A stretch of DNA of 64,000 bases from Curtobacterium sp. 9128 (GTDB lineage Bacteria > Actinomycetota > Actinomycetes > Actinomycetales > Microbacteriaceae): NCBI RefSeq assembly GCF_900086645.1, contig NZ_LT576451.1:2108001-2172000 (forward strand). Direction: 5' to 3'. Numbering within the stretch: position 1 is the stretch's first letter; the number at the start of each line of letters is the position of its first letter. The notes under the pieces are model-generated. The model was not told where the DNA came from and ran no database searches. It saw only the letters and a list, made by a program, of their open reading frames with translations. Both the position numbers and the translations under genes were made by a program. Of this stretch, positions 1 to 9,387 are shown piece by piece.

Positions 1-21
1 CCTCCTACCAGAAGGGCACCC

Positions 22-909
22 ATGATCGAGTTCCGCCAGGTGCGCAAGACGTACCCGGACGGCACGGCCGCAGTCGAGCGGTTCGACCTCGTCATCCCAT
101 CACGCACCACGACGGTCTTCGTCGGGTCGAGTGGTTGCGGGAAGACGACGCTGCTCCGCATGATCAACCGGATGGTCGACCCCACTGCCGGGTCCGTCTC
201 CATCGACGGCGAGGACGTCGCAGGCGTCGACCCGGTGAAGCTCCGCCGCAGCATCGGCTACGTGATGCAGAATGCGGGCCTGCTGCCGCACCGCAAGGTC
301 GCGGACAACATCGCGACCGTGCCGCTGCTCACCGGTGTGTCGAAGCAGGAAGCCCGCGCGCGGGCGCTCGAGCTGATGGACACCGTCGGACTCGACCGCG
401 CCTTCGCCGACCGCTACCCGTCGCAGCTGTCGGGTGGCCAGCAGCAGCGCGTCGGTGTCGCCCGCGGGCTCGCCGTCGACCCGAACATCCTGCTGATGGA
501 CGAGCCGTTCGGCGCGGTGGACCCGCTGGTCCGCAACGACCTGCAGGACGAGCTCATCCGGCTCCAGCGCGAGCTCGGCAAGACGGTCGTGTTCGTGACC
601 CACGACATCGACGAGGCGTTCAAGCTCGGTGACCAGGTCGTCATCCTGAAGAAGGGCGGCGAGATCGCGCAGCTCGGGACACCGGCCGAGATCCTCTCGG
701 AACCGGCGGACGACTTCGTGGCGAACTTCATCGGCGCCGGACGTGGTCGTCGAGCGCTCCGTGTGGAGCAGACGCCCACCGGACCCATCGTGGTCGACGG
801 GGACGGACGTGCCGCCGGTGTGCTCACCGGTCCGGTCCCGGTCGTCGACGCGGCGTCCGCGGTGCCGCAGCCGGCCGGGCCGGACGCCGCACACCGGGAC
901 AGCGTGTGA
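22..909 (+). CDS. Quaternary-amine/osmoprotectant ABC transporter, ATP-binding protein
   Basis: ATPase that powers uptake of compatible solutes such as glycine betaine, choline or carnitine. The 295-residue protein has Walker A at residues 35-42 (GSSGCGKT), the ABC signature LSGGQ at 136-140 and Walker B ILLMDE at 156-161. The tail after about residue 240 carries no clear CBS domain, unlike some OpuCA proteins. It is the first of four genes joined by 4-base overlaps (ATPase, permease, permease, binding protein), the layout of a QAT-family importer. A short AGAAGG ribosome site precedes the ATG, but the promoter lies outside the window. The exact substrate cannot be read from the sequence. Confidence 0.93.
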   Translation: MIEFRQVRKTYPDGTAAVERFDLVIPSRTTTVFVGSSGCGKTTLLRMINRMVDPTAGSVSIDGEDVAGVDPVKLRRSIGYVMQNAGLLPHRKVADNIATVPLLTGVSKQEARARALELMDTVGLDRAFADRYPSQLSGGQQQRVGVARGLAVDPNILLMDEPFGAVDPLVRNDLQDELIRLQRELGKTVVFVTHDIDEAFKLGDQVVILKKGGEIAQLGTPAEILSEPADDFVANFIGAGRGRRALRVEQTPTGPIVVDGDGRAAGVLTGPVPVVDAASAVPQPAGPDAAHRDSV

Positions 910-1628
910 ACTGGGTCACCGGCAACCTCGACACGATCACGTCGAACCTGATCGCGCACGTCTGGCTGTCGATCCCGCCGATCGTCATCAGCTTCGTGCT
1001 CTCGGTGCCGATCGGCCTGCTCGTGAACCGCCTGCGCAAGGGTCGCCGAGGTGCACGGGCGACCGGTTCGACGATCATCGTCGTGGCGAGCCTGCTCTAC
1101 GCCATCCCGTCCTTCCCGCTCTTCCTCGCCTTGCCGCCGTTGCTCGGGACGAACATCCTCGACCCGGCGAACGTCGTCATCGCGCTGACGATCTACGGTG
1201 TCGCCCTGATGGCGCGCTCGGCGGCCGACGCGCTCGACGCCGTCGACCCCGCGGTGCTGAACGCCGCGGCGGCCATGGGGTACTCGCCCGTGCAGCGGTT
1301 CTTCCGCGTCGAACTGCCCCTCGCCGGCCCCGTGCTCCTCGCCGGCATCCGGGTCGTCGCGGTCAGTACGGTGAGCCTCGTCACGGTCGGTGCGCTCCTC
1401 GGGATCCCGAACCTCGGGTTCCTGCTCACCGACGGCCTCAAGCGCGGCATCAGTGTCGAGATCCTGACCGGCATCGTGCTGACGATCGTCCTGGCGCTCG
1501 TCATCGACGGGCTCCTGGTGCTCATCGGACGCATCGTGATGCCGTGGACCCGCGGTGGCAGCCGTGATGCCAAGCGCATCCGGCGTCGTGCGGCGGCGGA
1601 CGTCCGTACCGGGGAGGTGTCCGCGTGA
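906..1628 (+). CDS. Osmoprotectant ABC transporter, permease 1
   Basis: Inner-membrane permease of the same importer, 240 residues. It has about five to six hydrophobic segments and the EAA-type cytoplasmic loop that contacts the ATPase (AAAMGYSPVQRFF followed by LPLAGP, around residues 118-140). The GTG start overlaps the ATPase stop in GTGA, so the two genes are translationally coupled. The C terminus ends in a basic tail (RDAKRIRRR), as expected on the cytoplasmic side. Family assignment to BPD_transp_1 permeases of the OpuCB/CD type is from motif and context; which permease is which by OpuC naming is not decided. Confidence 0.9.
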   Translation: MNWVTGNLDTITSNLIAHVWLSIPPIVISFVLSVPIGLLVNRLRKGRRGARATGSTIIVVASLLYAIPSFPLFLALPPLLGTNILDPANVVIALTIYGVALMARSAADALDAVDPAVLNAAAAMGYSPVQRFFRVELPLAGPVLLAGIRVVAVSTVSLVTVGALLGIPNLGFLLTDGLKRGISVEILTGIVLTIVLALVIDGLLVLIGRIVMPWTRGGSRDAKRIRRRAAADVRTGEVSA

Positions 1629-2365
1629 ACCTCTTCGCCGGCGCCATCGCCTGGATCTTCGACCCCGCCAACTCCGTCGGGGCGAACGGCATCCCCGTCC
1701 GCCTCTGGGAGCACGTGTGGATCACGCTGCTCACCATCGTCATCGCCTGCGCCATCGCGGTGCCCCTCGGCCTCGTGATCGGGCACACCGGGCGTGGCAA
1801 GAGCCTCGCCGTGGGGTTCTCCGGCGGGGTCAGGGCGCTCCCCACGCTCGGCCTGCTGACGATCCTCGCCCTGTGGATCGGGCTCGGCATCGAAGCGCCG
1901 CTCATCTCGCTCGTCATCCTGGCGATCCCGTCGATCCTGGCCGGTACGTACTCCGGCCTCGAGGCGATCGACCGCGTGACCATCGACGCGGCCAAGGCGC
2001 AGGGCATGACCACGTGGCAGCTGCTGACGAAGGTGGAGATCCCGCTCGGGCTCCCGCTGATCGTCGGCGGCATCCGTGCCGCGGTGCTCCAGGTCATCGC
2101 GACCGCCACGCTCGCCGCCTACATCAACGCGGGCGGTCTCGGCGGGTACGCGTTCTCCGGGCTCGCCAACCAGGACTACGAAGAGGTCCTCGGCGGTTCG
2201 CTCCTGGTGATCGCACTCGCCATCGTCTTCGAGATCGTGTTCGCCGTCCTGCAGCGGCTCGCGGTGCCGGCGGGTATCACCGCCGCCTCCGCGGGTGATG
2301 GACGGCGCGACGCTGACCGCTCGGAAAGTCGGGCATCAACCCCCTTGGAAGGAACCCTCCAGTGA
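1625..2365 (+). CDS. Osmoprotectant ABC transporter, permease 2
   Basis: Second permease, 246 residues, pairing with the preceding one to form the membrane channel. The EAA-like loop is visible as AAKAQGMTTWQLLTKVEIPLGLPL in the middle of the protein, flanked by hydrophobic helices. It begins with GTG inside a GTGA overlap with the upstream stop, and it ends in another GTGA overlap with the binding-protein gene. The short, polar C-terminal tail after about residue 220 looks non-membrane. Two distinct permeases next to a lipoprotein binding protein are typical of OpuC/ProU-like QAT systems. Confidence 0.9.
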   Translation: MNLFAGAIAWIFDPANSVGANGIPVRLWEHVWITLLTIVIACAIAVPLGLVIGHTGRGKSLAVGFSGGVRALPTLGLLTILALWIGLGIEAPLISLVILAIPSILAGTYSGLEAIDRVTIDAAKAQGMTTWQLLTKVEIPLGLPLIVGGIRAAVLQVIATATLAAYINAGGLGGYAFSGLANQDYEEVLGGSLLVIALAIVFEIVFAVLQRLAVPAGITAASAGDGRRDADRSESRASTPLEGTLQ

Positions 2366-3297
2366 CCACTGCACGCACCAAGCGCCTCGGCGCGACCATC
2401 GCGGTCGCGACCGCCGCCGCGATCGCCCTCGCGGGCTGCTCGTCAGGCGACCCGCTCTCCTCCGGCGGCGGCTCCGGCTCGTCGGACACCATCACCGTCG
2501 GCTCGCAGGCCTACCCGTCGAACGAGATCATCGCGGAGCTCTACGCCCAGGAACTCGAGAAGGCCGGCTTCACCGTCACCAAGAAGCTCAACATCGGACA
2601 GCGCAAGGCCTACTGGCCCGAGGTCGCCAAGGGCAACATCGACGTGTTCCCGGAGTACAACGGCAACCTGCTGAACTACCTCCTGCAGTCCGACGACAAG
2701 GACACGACGACGGAGACCACGACGGACGGCATCAACGCCGCCCTGAAGGACGAACTGCCCTCCGGCGTCAAGGCCCTGCCGTCCGCGGACGCATCCGACT
2801 CGGACACGTACACGGTCACGCAGGAGCTCGCCGACAAGTACGACCTCAAGTCGATCGGCGACCTCGCCAAGATCGGCGGCACCATCTCGATCGCGGCGAA
2901 CCCCGAGTTCGCCACGGCTGCGTACGGCCCGACCGGCCTGAAGGCGAAGTACGGCATCACCGGTGAGGTCAACCAGCAGAACGACTCCGGTGGCCCGCTC
3001 ACGGTCAAGGCGATCAAGGACGGCGACTCGCAGGTCGCCGACATCTACTCGGCCAGCGCGTCGATCGCCACCGAGAAGCTCGTCACGCTCGAGGACCCGA
3101 AGAACCTCGTGCCGGTGAACAACGTCACGCCCATCGTGTCGTCGAAGCTGGACTCGAAGGCGACCGCGGCGATCGAGAAGGTCAACAAGGTGCTCACCAC
3201 GGACGCGCTCATCGAGCTCGACCGTCAGAACTCCGTGGAGCAGAAGTCCGCGGCATCGGTGGCCAAGGCCTTCCTGCAGGACAAGGGTCTGCTCTAG
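2362..3297 (+). CDS. Osmoprotectant ABC transporter, substrate-binding lipoprotein
   Basis: Extracytoplasmic solute-binding lipoprotein, 311 residues, delivering substrate to the two permeases. A signal sequence ends in the lipobox ALAGC with the acylated cysteine at residue 26, followed by a Ser/Gly linker. The core begins TITVGSQAYPSNEI and contains FPEYNGNLLNY, both typical of OpuAC-type betaine/choline-binding proteins. The GTG start overlaps the upstream permease stop. A strong hairpin about 25 bases after the stop ends the operon. Affinity for betaine rather than choline or carnitine is not resolved here. Confidence 0.92.
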   Translation: MTTARTKRLGATIAVATAAAIALAGCSSGDPLSSGGGSGSSDTITVGSQAYPSNEIIAELYAQELEKAGFTVTKKLNIGQRKAYWPEVAKGNIDVFPEYNGNLLNYLLQSDDKDTTTETTTDGINAALKDELPSGVKALPSADASDSDTYTVTQELADKYDLKSIGDLAKIGGTISIAANPEFATAAYGPTGLKAKYGITGEVNQQNDSGGPLTVKAIKDGDSQVADIYSASASIATEKLVTLEDPKNLVPVNNVTPIVSSKLDSKATAAIEKVNKVLTTDALIELDRQNSVEQKSAASVAKAFLQDKGLL

Positions 3298-3320
3298 TCC
3301 TCCAGCACGTGTGAGATGAA

Positions 3321-3355
3321 CGACAGGTGTCGGGCAATGTGCCCGGCACCTGTCG
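3321..3355 (+). terminator. Hairpin terminator after the osmoprotectant operon
   Basis: An inverted repeat pairs CGACAGGTG (3321-3329) with CACCTGTCG (3347-3355), and CGGGCA with TGCCCG inside it, leaving a 3-base loop. It is followed by TCGTT, a weak U tract. It lies 23 bases after the binding-protein stop and before cydA, so it fits an intrinsic terminator. Confidence 0.8.
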
Positions 3356-3563
3356 TCGTTCCGGGGCACATCCGTTCGGCACGGTTGTGCCGTTCAAGTG
3401 CCCTGCACGTTCGTGCAGGTCGAGTTTCTACAAGTTGTCGAATCGGGTTGCCTGCCGGTACCGTGGAGGTGTCCCAACGGTTGTGACACCCAGAAGTACC
3501 CCTTCCACAGGAAGCAACTGACGTGCACGAACAGCGCGCGGCGTTCCCGATCGGTACAGCCGC
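3356..3563 (+). promoter_or_regulatory. Gene-free leader before cydABDC
   Basis: About 210 bases between the terminator and cydA, so the cyd promoter should lie here. A small palindrome ACAA-G-TTGT is seen at 3430-3438, and GGTTGTGACACC near 3480-3490 recalls half of a Rex-type redox operator, but neither is a full consensus. No coding ORF is convincing. Control by oxygen or redox state is expected for bd oxidase but not proven by these bases. Confidence 0.35.
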
Positions 3564-4976
3564 ATGAACGACATCCTCGATCCGCTCATCCTGTCCAGGT
3601 GGCAGTTCGGGCTGACCACCATCTACCACTTCCTCTTCGTCCCGTTGACGATCGGCATGGCCGTGGTCGTCGCGACGTTCCAGACGGCGTGGTACCGCAC
3701 CGGTCGGGCGCACTACCTGCAGCTCACCCGGTTCTTCGGCCGGATCTTCCTCATCAACTTCGCGATGGGCGTCGTGACGGGCATCGTGCAGGAGTTCCAG
3801 TTCGGCATGAACTGGTCGAACTACTCCCGGTTCGTCGGGGACGTCTTCGGGGCCCCGCTCGCGCTCGAGGGGATCCTCGCCTTTTTCTTCGAGGCGGCGT
3901 TCATCGGCGTCTGGATCTTCGGGTGGGACCGGTTGCCCAAGGGTCTGCACCTCGCGAGCATGTGGTGCGTCAGCGCCGGGACGATCATGTCGGCGTACTT
4001 CATCATCGCCGCAAACGCGTTCATGCAGCACCCCGTCGGCTACGTCATCAACGAAGCCAAGGGTCGCGCGGAACTCACCGACATCTGGGCGGTGCTGACG
4101 AACAAGGTCGCACTGGCCGCGTTCCCGCACACGCTCTTCGCGTGCTTCATGGTGGCTGCCGGCGTGATCATCTCGGTCGCGTCGTACCACCTGGCGCGCA
4201 ACCAGAACCTCGAGACGATGATGCCGGCGCTGAAGTTCGGCCTCTGGACGATGGTCGCCGCCGGTGCGCTGACCGTCCTCACCGGCGACCAGCTCGGGCT
4301 GACGATGGTCGACACACAGCCGATGAAGATGGCCGCGGCCGAGGCGCTGTACAACACGGCGACCGGCAAGGACGCCTCGTTCTCGATCTTCACGCTCGGC
4401 ACACCGGACGGCGTGCACGAGCTGTTCTCGATCCGTGTGCCGTACCTGCTGTCGTTCCTCTCGACCCACACCTTCAACGGCACGGTCGAGGGCATCAACG
4501 ACCTGCAGGCGCAGTACACGCAGGTGTACGGCCCCGGTGACTACAAGCCGATCATCTGGGTGACGTACTGGTCGTTCCGCTGGATGATCGCCCTCGGTGT
4601 CGGCGCGGTCCTCGTCGCCCTCGCCGGGCTGTGGCTGACCCGCAAGGGCCGCTTCCCGACGCAGCGCTGGGTGTGGCGGATCGCCACCTGGGCGGTGCCG
4701 CTGCCGATGGCCGCGATGATCGTCGGCTGGATCTTCACCGAGATGGGCCGGCAACCGTGGCTCGTGTTCGGGCTCCTCAAGACCGCTGACGGGGTGTCCC
4801 CGAACGTGACCGGGGTCGAGGTCCTCATCTCGCTCGTCGTCTTCACACTGATCTACGGCGCGCTGGCGGTGGTGGAGTTCCGGCTCATCAAGAAGGTGGC
4901 GCAAGAAGGCCCCGCTGCTCCGGCACCGGTGGACGAGGAGACCGGCGAGGTCAAGCACGAAGTGACGGTGTACTGA
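3564..4976 (+). CDS. cydA: Cytochrome bd ubiquinol/menaquinol oxidase subunit I
   Basis: Quinol-oxidising subunit of the high-affinity terminal oxidase, carrying hemes b558, b595 and d in the membrane. The 470-residue protein starts LDPLILSRWQFG and holds the GRQPW motif (TEMGRQPW) that marks CydA. Its quinol loop is of the short type. About nine membrane helices are apparent. cydB follows after two bases and cydD/cydC complete the cluster, so oxidase and its assembly exporter are made together. The ATG has only a weak ribosome site. The enzyme supports respiration at low oxygen and resists inhibitors of heme-copper oxidases. Confidence 0.97.
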   Translation: MNDILDPLILSRWQFGLTTIYHFLFVPLTIGMAVVVATFQTAWYRTGRAHYLQLTRFFGRIFLINFAMGVVTGIVQEFQFGMNWSNYSRFVGDVFGAPLALEGILAFFFEAAFIGVWIFGWDRLPKGLHLASMWCVSAGTIMSAYFIIAANAFMQHPVGYVINEAKGRAELTDIWAVLTNKVALAAFPHTLFACFMVAAGVIISVASYHLARNQNLETMMPALKFGLWTMVAAGALTVLTGDQLGLTMVDTQPMKMAAAEALYNTATGKDASFSIFTLGTPDGVHELFSIRVPYLLSFLSTHTFNGTVEGINDLQAQYTQVYGPGDYKPIIWVTYWSFRWMIALGVGAVLVALAGLWLTRKGRFPTQRWVWRIATWAVPLPMAAMIVGWIFTEMGRQPWLVFGLLKTADGVSPNVTGVEVLISLVVFTLIYGALAVVEFRLIKKVAQEGPAAPAPVDEETGEVKHEVTVY

Positions 4977-4978
4977 TC

Positions 4979-5983
4979 ATGGACCTCCCCGTTCTCTGGT
5001 TCGCCATCGTCGGCGTCTTCTTCGTCGGCTACTTCGTGCTCGACGGGTTCGACTTCGGCGTCGGCATGGCCCTGCCGTTCCTCGGCAAGGACGACACCGA
5101 CCGTCGCGTCATGATCAACACGATCGGCCCCGTCTGGGACCTCAACGAGACCTGGGTCATCGTGGCCGGCGCCTGCCTGTTCGCGGCGTTCCCGGAGTGG
5201 TACGCCACGATGTTCTCCGGGTTCTACCTGGCGCTGCTGCTGATCCTCGCGGCGCTCATCGCCCGTGGGGTCTCGTTCGAGTACCGCCACCAGAACAAGC
5301 AGCTGCAGTGGAAGCGTTCGTTCGACCTGATGATCATCGTCGGCAGCGCCGTGCCGTCGTTCCTCTGGGGCGTCGCGTTCGGCAACGTGGTCCGCGGGAT
5401 CCCGATGGACTCCGGGCACAACTACACGGGCACGCTGTTCGACCTGCTCAACCCGTTCGCGCTCCTGACCGGGCTCGCGACGCTGCTGGTGTTCTTCACG
5501 CATGGCGTCGTCTTCATCGCGCTGAAGACCGAGGGAGACATCCGCGACCGTGCGAAGCGGCTGGCCACCAGGGCCGGCATCGTGACGATCGTCGTCGCGG
5601 CGGCGTTCCTCGTGTCGATGGCGTTCGTCCGGGCCACCCCGGCGTCGCTGGTGCTCTCCGTCGTCGCCGCGCTCGCGCTCGTCCTCGCGGTGCTCTGCAA
5701 CGCATGGGGCAAGGAGGGCCGGGCGTTCACGCTGATGGCGGTCACGATCGCCGCGGTGGTGCTCGCGATGTTCACGGCGATCTTCCCGAACGTGATGCCC
5801 GCCTCGAACGACGTGGCACGGAGCCTCACGGTCTACAACGCATCGAGTGGCACGTACACGCTGACGGTCATGAGCTGGGTCGCACTGATCTTCGTCCCGC
5901 TCGTGTTCGCCTACCAGGCGTGGACGTACTGGGTGTTCCGCAAGCGCGTCTCGCGGGCGCAGGTCACCGCGGCCGCCCACTAG
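4979..5983 (+). CDS. cydB: Cytochrome bd oxidase subunit II
   Basis: Second core subunit of bd oxidase, 334 residues with about eight to nine hydrophobic helices. The N terminus DLPVLWFAIVGVFFVGYFVLDGFDFG, here split across the first helix, and the acidic GPVWDLNETW segment are characteristic of CydB. It starts two bases after the cydA stop, so translation is likely coupled. It has no prosthetic group of its own but is needed to assemble the hemes on CydA. The gene ends 11 bases before cydD. Confidence 0.97.
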   Translation: MDLPVLWFAIVGVFFVGYFVLDGFDFGVGMALPFLGKDDTDRRVMINTIGPVWDLNETWVIVAGACLFAAFPEWYATMFSGFYLALLLILAALIARGVSFEYRHQNKQLQWKRSFDLMIIVGSAVPSFLWGVAFGNVVRGIPMDSGHNYTGTLFDLLNPFALLTGLATLLVFFTHGVVFIALKTEGDIRDRAKRLATRAGIVTIVVAAAFLVSMAFVRATPASLVLSVVAALALVLAVLCNAWGKEGRAFTLMAVTIAAVVLAMFTAIFPNVMPASNDVARSLTVYNASSGTYTLTVMSWVALIFVPLVFAYQAWTYWVFRKRVSRAQVTAAAH

Positions 5984-5994
5984 GTGCCCCGCCG

Positions 5995-7638
5995 ATGAAG
6001 CCGCTCGACCCGCGTCTGCTCCGCCTCTCACGCTCGGCGCGCGGCTTCATCGTCGCCGCGGCCGGGACGGGGGTCCTCCGCACGCTCGCGACCATCGCGA
6101 TCGCGTGGGGGATCGCCGCAGCCGTCACCGAGGTGGTCGACGCCGTGCACCACGGCGGCGTCGTCCCCACGGAGTTCGTGCCGACGCTGGCGCTGCTCGG
6201 CGGTGCGTTCGTCGTGCGCGCCGTGGCGGCGTGGGCGACGGACGACCTCGCCGCACGGGCCGCAGCGACCGTGAAGAGCGAGCTGCGCCGCACCGTGCTG
6301 GCGCGGGCGGCCGAACGCGGACCCGGGTGGCTCGCGGAACGGTCGAGCGCCGGCTTCGCGACGACGCTCGGTCCGGGGCTCGACGCCCTCGACGCCTACT
6401 TCGGGCGCTACCTGCCCCAGCTCGCGCTCACGGCGATCGCGACCCCGGTGCTGCTCGTCGCGATCGGTCTCGGCGACCTGACGAGCGGGCTCGTCGTCCT
6501 CTGCGCGCTGCCGGTCATCCCGGTCTTCATGATCCTCATCGGTCTCGCCACGCAGTCGTTGCAGCGGAAGCAGTCCGACGCGCTGGCGCGACTCGGCGGT
6601 GCGTTCCTCGAGGCCGTCGAGGGCCTCGCCACGCTGAAGGTGTTCGGTCGTGCGCGTCGGCAGGTCGGCCGCATCGGCACCGTCACGGACCAGTACCGAC
6701 GCGGGACCCTCGGCGTGCTGCGGTTGTCGTTCGTGAGCGGCTTCGCGCTCGAGCTCGCCGCCAGCCTCTCGGTCGCCCTCGTCGCGGTGTCGATCGGCAT
6801 CCGACTCGTGGACGGCTCGCTCGGTCTCGGCGCCGCGATGTTCGTCCTGGTGCTGGCGCCAGAGGCGTTCGCGCCGATCCGGCAGGTCGGCGCCGACTTC
6901 CACGCCGCGCAGGACGGCGTCGAGGCGTCGGCAGCCGTGCTCGACGTGCTCGACGACGACCGCACGCCGGCTGCTGCTCCGCCGACGCCGGCCGCCGCCA
7001 CCGACCTCGTGCTCCGCGGCGTGGCCGTCAGGCGCCAGGACGTGGTGATCGGGCCCGTCGACCTCGACGCCCGCCCCGGCACGGTCCTCGCGCTCGTCGG
7101 TCCGAGCGGTGCCGGCAAGTCGAGCCTCATCGCGGCGATCCGCGGTGCCGTGCCGCACGACGGCACGGTCGTCGTCCCCGGTCCGGCCGGTTCCACCGTG
7201 GACGACCGGATCGCGTGGGCCGACCAACGCGCGCGACTCGTCCGCGGCACCATCGCCGAGAACGTGGCCCTCAGCCAGCAGCCCCACGACGACGACGTGC
7301 TGACCGCGCTCGGTGACGCGGGGCTGGGACTCGACCCGAGCCTCCAGATCGGTGCAGGCGGAGCCGGACTGTCCGGCGGACAGGCGCAGCGCGTCGCCGT
7401 CGCCCGAGCGCTCTACCGGCACCGTCGGTCCGGTACCCGCCTCGTGCTCCTCGACGAACCGACGTCCGCACTCGACGCCGACGCGGAGGCGCATCTGATC
7501 ACGACGATGCGGCGGCTCGCCGCCGACGGCGCGGTGGTCGTCGTCGCGAGCCACCGGCCGGCGGTCGTCGCCGCGGCCGACGTCCGCGTCGACGTCGCCG
7601 CGAGCGGTGCCGTCGCGGTCCTCGGAGCGCACGCGTGA
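5995..7638 (+). CDS. cydD: Thiol-reductant ABC exporter subunit CydD
   Basis: Half of the heterodimeric CydDC exporter, which moves cysteine/glutathione-type thiols or binds heme and is required for bd oxidase assembly. The 547-residue protein has an N-terminal six-helix ABC membrane domain (about residues 1-320), then an ATPase domain with Walker A GPSGAGKSS, the signature LSGGQ and Walker B LVLLDEPTSALD. I chose ATG 5995, because the longer open frame upstream only overlaps cydB in another frame. It lies 11 bases after cydB and overlaps cydC by a GTGA. Confidence 0.94.
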   Translation: MKPLDPRLLRLSRSARGFIVAAAGTGVLRTLATIAIAWGIAAAVTEVVDAVHHGGVVPTEFVPTLALLGGAFVVRAVAAWATDDLAARAAATVKSELRRTVLARAAERGPGWLAERSSAGFATTLGPGLDALDAYFGRYLPQLALTAIATPVLLVAIGLGDLTSGLVVLCALPVIPVFMILIGLATQSLQRKQSDALARLGGAFLEAVEGLATLKVFGRARRQVGRIGTVTDQYRRGTLGVLRLSFVSGFALELAASLSVALVAVSIGIRLVDGSLGLGAAMFVLVLAPEAFAPIRQVGADFHAAQDGVEASAAVLDVLDDDRTPAAAPPTPAAATDLVLRGVAVRRQDVVIGPVDLDARPGTVLALVGPSGAGKSSLIAAIRGAVPHDGTVVVPGPAGSTVDDRIAWADQRARLVRGTIAENVALSQQPHDDDVLTALGDAGLGLDPSLQIGAGGAGLSGGQAQRVAVARALYRHRRSGTRLVLLDEPTSALDADAEAHLITTMRRLAADGAVVVVASHRPAVVAAADVRVDVAASGAVAVLGAHA

Positions 7639-9323
7639 CCGGCCAGGAGGCTCGTGGCGGCTCCGTCCTGCGGCTCGCGATGCCGCGCGGTGCCGGGTGG
7701 GGCAAGGCGGTCGCCTCCGGCTCGCTCAGCGCGCTGTGCGCTGTGGCCCTGCTCGCGGCGAGCGGGTACCTGATCACCCGGGCGGCGGAACACCCGCCGA
7801 TCCTCTACCTGACGCTCGTCATGGTCGGGGTCCGGGCGTTCGCGCTCGGTCGGGCGGCGCTGCGGTACGTGGACCGGCTCGCCGGGCACGACGCGTCCTT
7901 CCGGCAACTCGCCGTGGTCCGGACCGAGATGTACCGCCGGCTCGCGTCGGTCGCGCCGGCGGGCCTCGGGACCACCGGACGCGGTGACCTGATGACCCGC
8001 CTGGTCACCGACACCGATCGGCTGCAGGACCTGCCGATCCGCGTCGTCGGTCCGCTCGTGTCCGCCGGTGTGACCGCGCTGCTCTCGGTCGTCGCCGTCG
8101 CACTGGTGTCCGTCCCCGCCGCCCTCGTGCTGCTCGTGGCCCTCGTGCTCGCCGCCGTCCTCGGTTCCGTCGTCACCGCGTCGATCGCGCGCCGCAGCGA
8201 CGAGGAGACCGCGGCGGACCGCGGGCGCGTCGCCGACCTGGTCCTGGACACGGTGCGGACGCTCGACGTGTTCGCCGCCTACGGCACCCTCGACGAACGG
8301 CTCGCGCACATCGCCGCGCTCGACGCCCGGGTCACCCGTGCGGTCCGCCGTCGGGCCACGGTCGAGTCGCTCGTCGGGGCATCGGTCGGACTCATCGGCG
8401 GTGCCGCGGTGATCGGGATCCTCGCGGCCGGTGCACCAGCGGTCGTCACCGGCGCGCTCGACGGACCGCTCTGGGCGCTCGCGGTCTTCGTCCCGCTCGC
8501 GCTGTTCGAGGTCGTCGGGGCGGTCCCGCTCGCGGTGCTGACGTACCGGCGGGTGCGGGCGGCCGCAGACCGGGTCGAGCGGGTGGTCCCCGCCGTCACG
8601 CCGGACGGGATCGTCCAGGAGCCCGCTGCCGATGCGGAGCCGGCGTCCCTCGTGGTCGACGGTCCCGTCGCGGTGTCCGTGTCCGGGCTGACCGTCCGGT
8701 GGCCGGGGGCGGTCGACGCCGCCGTGGACGACGTCTCGTTCGACCTGCTCCCCGGCGAGGTCGTCGTGGTCCAGGGGCCGAGCGGCGCGGGCAAGTCGAC
8801 GCTGGTGGACGCGCTCGTGCGGTTCGTCGAGTACCGGGGCAGCTACACGATCGACGGGGTCGAGGCACGGACGATGCACCCGGACGCCGTGCGCGCCCGG
8901 GTCGGACTCATCGAGCAGGACCCGTTCGTGTTCGACCAGTCGATCCGGCAGAACCTGCTCTTCGCGCGGGAGACCGCGACGGACGACGACCTGCTCGGTG
9001 TGCTCGACCGGGTCGGCCTCGGGGCATGGGTGGAGCGCCGTGGTGGTCTCGATGCGGCCGTGGGGGAGCGCGGTGCCCTGGTCTCCGGCGGGCAGGCGCA
9101 CCGGCTCGCGCTCGCCCGGGCGCTCCTGCACGCGTTCCCCGTGCTCGTGCTCGACGAGCCGACGGCCGACATCGACCCGGATCTCGGCGACGCCGTGCTG
9201 CGCGACCTCGTGACCACCGCCCGGGCAGCAGGGCGGACCGTCGTGGTCGTGTCGCACGTGCCGGTGCCGCCGGACCTCGTCGACCGGACCATCCGGATGC
9301 GCGACGGCCGCATCGCGGCCTGA
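7635..9323 (+). CDS. cydC: Thiol-reductant ABC exporter subunit CydC
   Basis: Partner of CydD, 562 residues, again a membrane domain fused to an ATPase. The ATPase has Walker A GPSGAGKST, a signature that reads VSGGQ, and Walker B VLVLDEPTADID. The conserved GTTGRGDLMTRLVTDTDRLQDLPIR segment (residues about 113-138) is typical of the CydC membrane domain. GTG start in a GTGA overlap with cydD. Order cydA-B-D-C with fusion-free exporter genes is common in actinobacteria; some relatives fuse D and C. The gene ends about 50 bases before the leuS promoter, with no clear hairpin between. Confidence 0.94.
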   Translation: MTGQEARGGSVLRLAMPRGAGWGKAVASGSLSALCAVALLAASGYLITRAAEHPPILYLTLVMVGVRAFALGRAALRYVDRLAGHDASFRQLAVVRTEMYRRLASVAPAGLGTTGRGDLMTRLVTDTDRLQDLPIRVVGPLVSAGVTALLSVVAVALVSVPAALVLLVALVLAAVLGSVVTASIARRSDEETAADRGRVADLVLDTVRTLDVFAAYGTLDERLAHIAALDARVTRAVRRRATVESLVGASVGLIGGAAVIGILAAGAPAVVTGALDGPLWALAVFVPLALFEVVGAVPLAVLTYRRVRAAADRVERVVPAVTPDGIVQEPAADAEPASLVVDGPVAVSVSGLTVRWPGAVDAAVDDVSFDLLPGEVVVVQGPSGAGKSTLVDALVRFVEYRGSYTIDGVEARTMHPDAVRARVGLIEQDPFVFDQSIRQNLLFARETATDDDLLGVLDRVGLGAWVERRGGLDAAVGERGALVSGGQAHRLALARALLHAFPVLVLDEPTADIDPDLGDAVLRDLVTTARAAGRTVVVVSHVPVPPDLVDRTIRMRDGRIAA

Positions 9324-9375
9324 CCATCCCGTGACCGTTCGCTCCTGGTCGTCCGCGAGTGGGGCCTGTGCCTTG

Positions 9376-9381
9376 TAATCT
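9376..9381 (+). promoter_or_regulatory. Predicted -10 box of leuS
   Basis: TAATCT, five of six matches to TATAAT in a region that otherwise is rich in G and C. Transcription would begin near 9388 and give a leader of about 120 bases before the leuS GTG. No clear -35 is seen. Confidence 0.55.
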
Positions 9382-9387
9382 TGAGGA

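Noticed and set aside
3430-3438. Operator before cydA
   Set aside because: ACAAGTTGT is too short, and Rex-like TTGTGA occurs only as a half-site; I list it as a remark and not as a finding.
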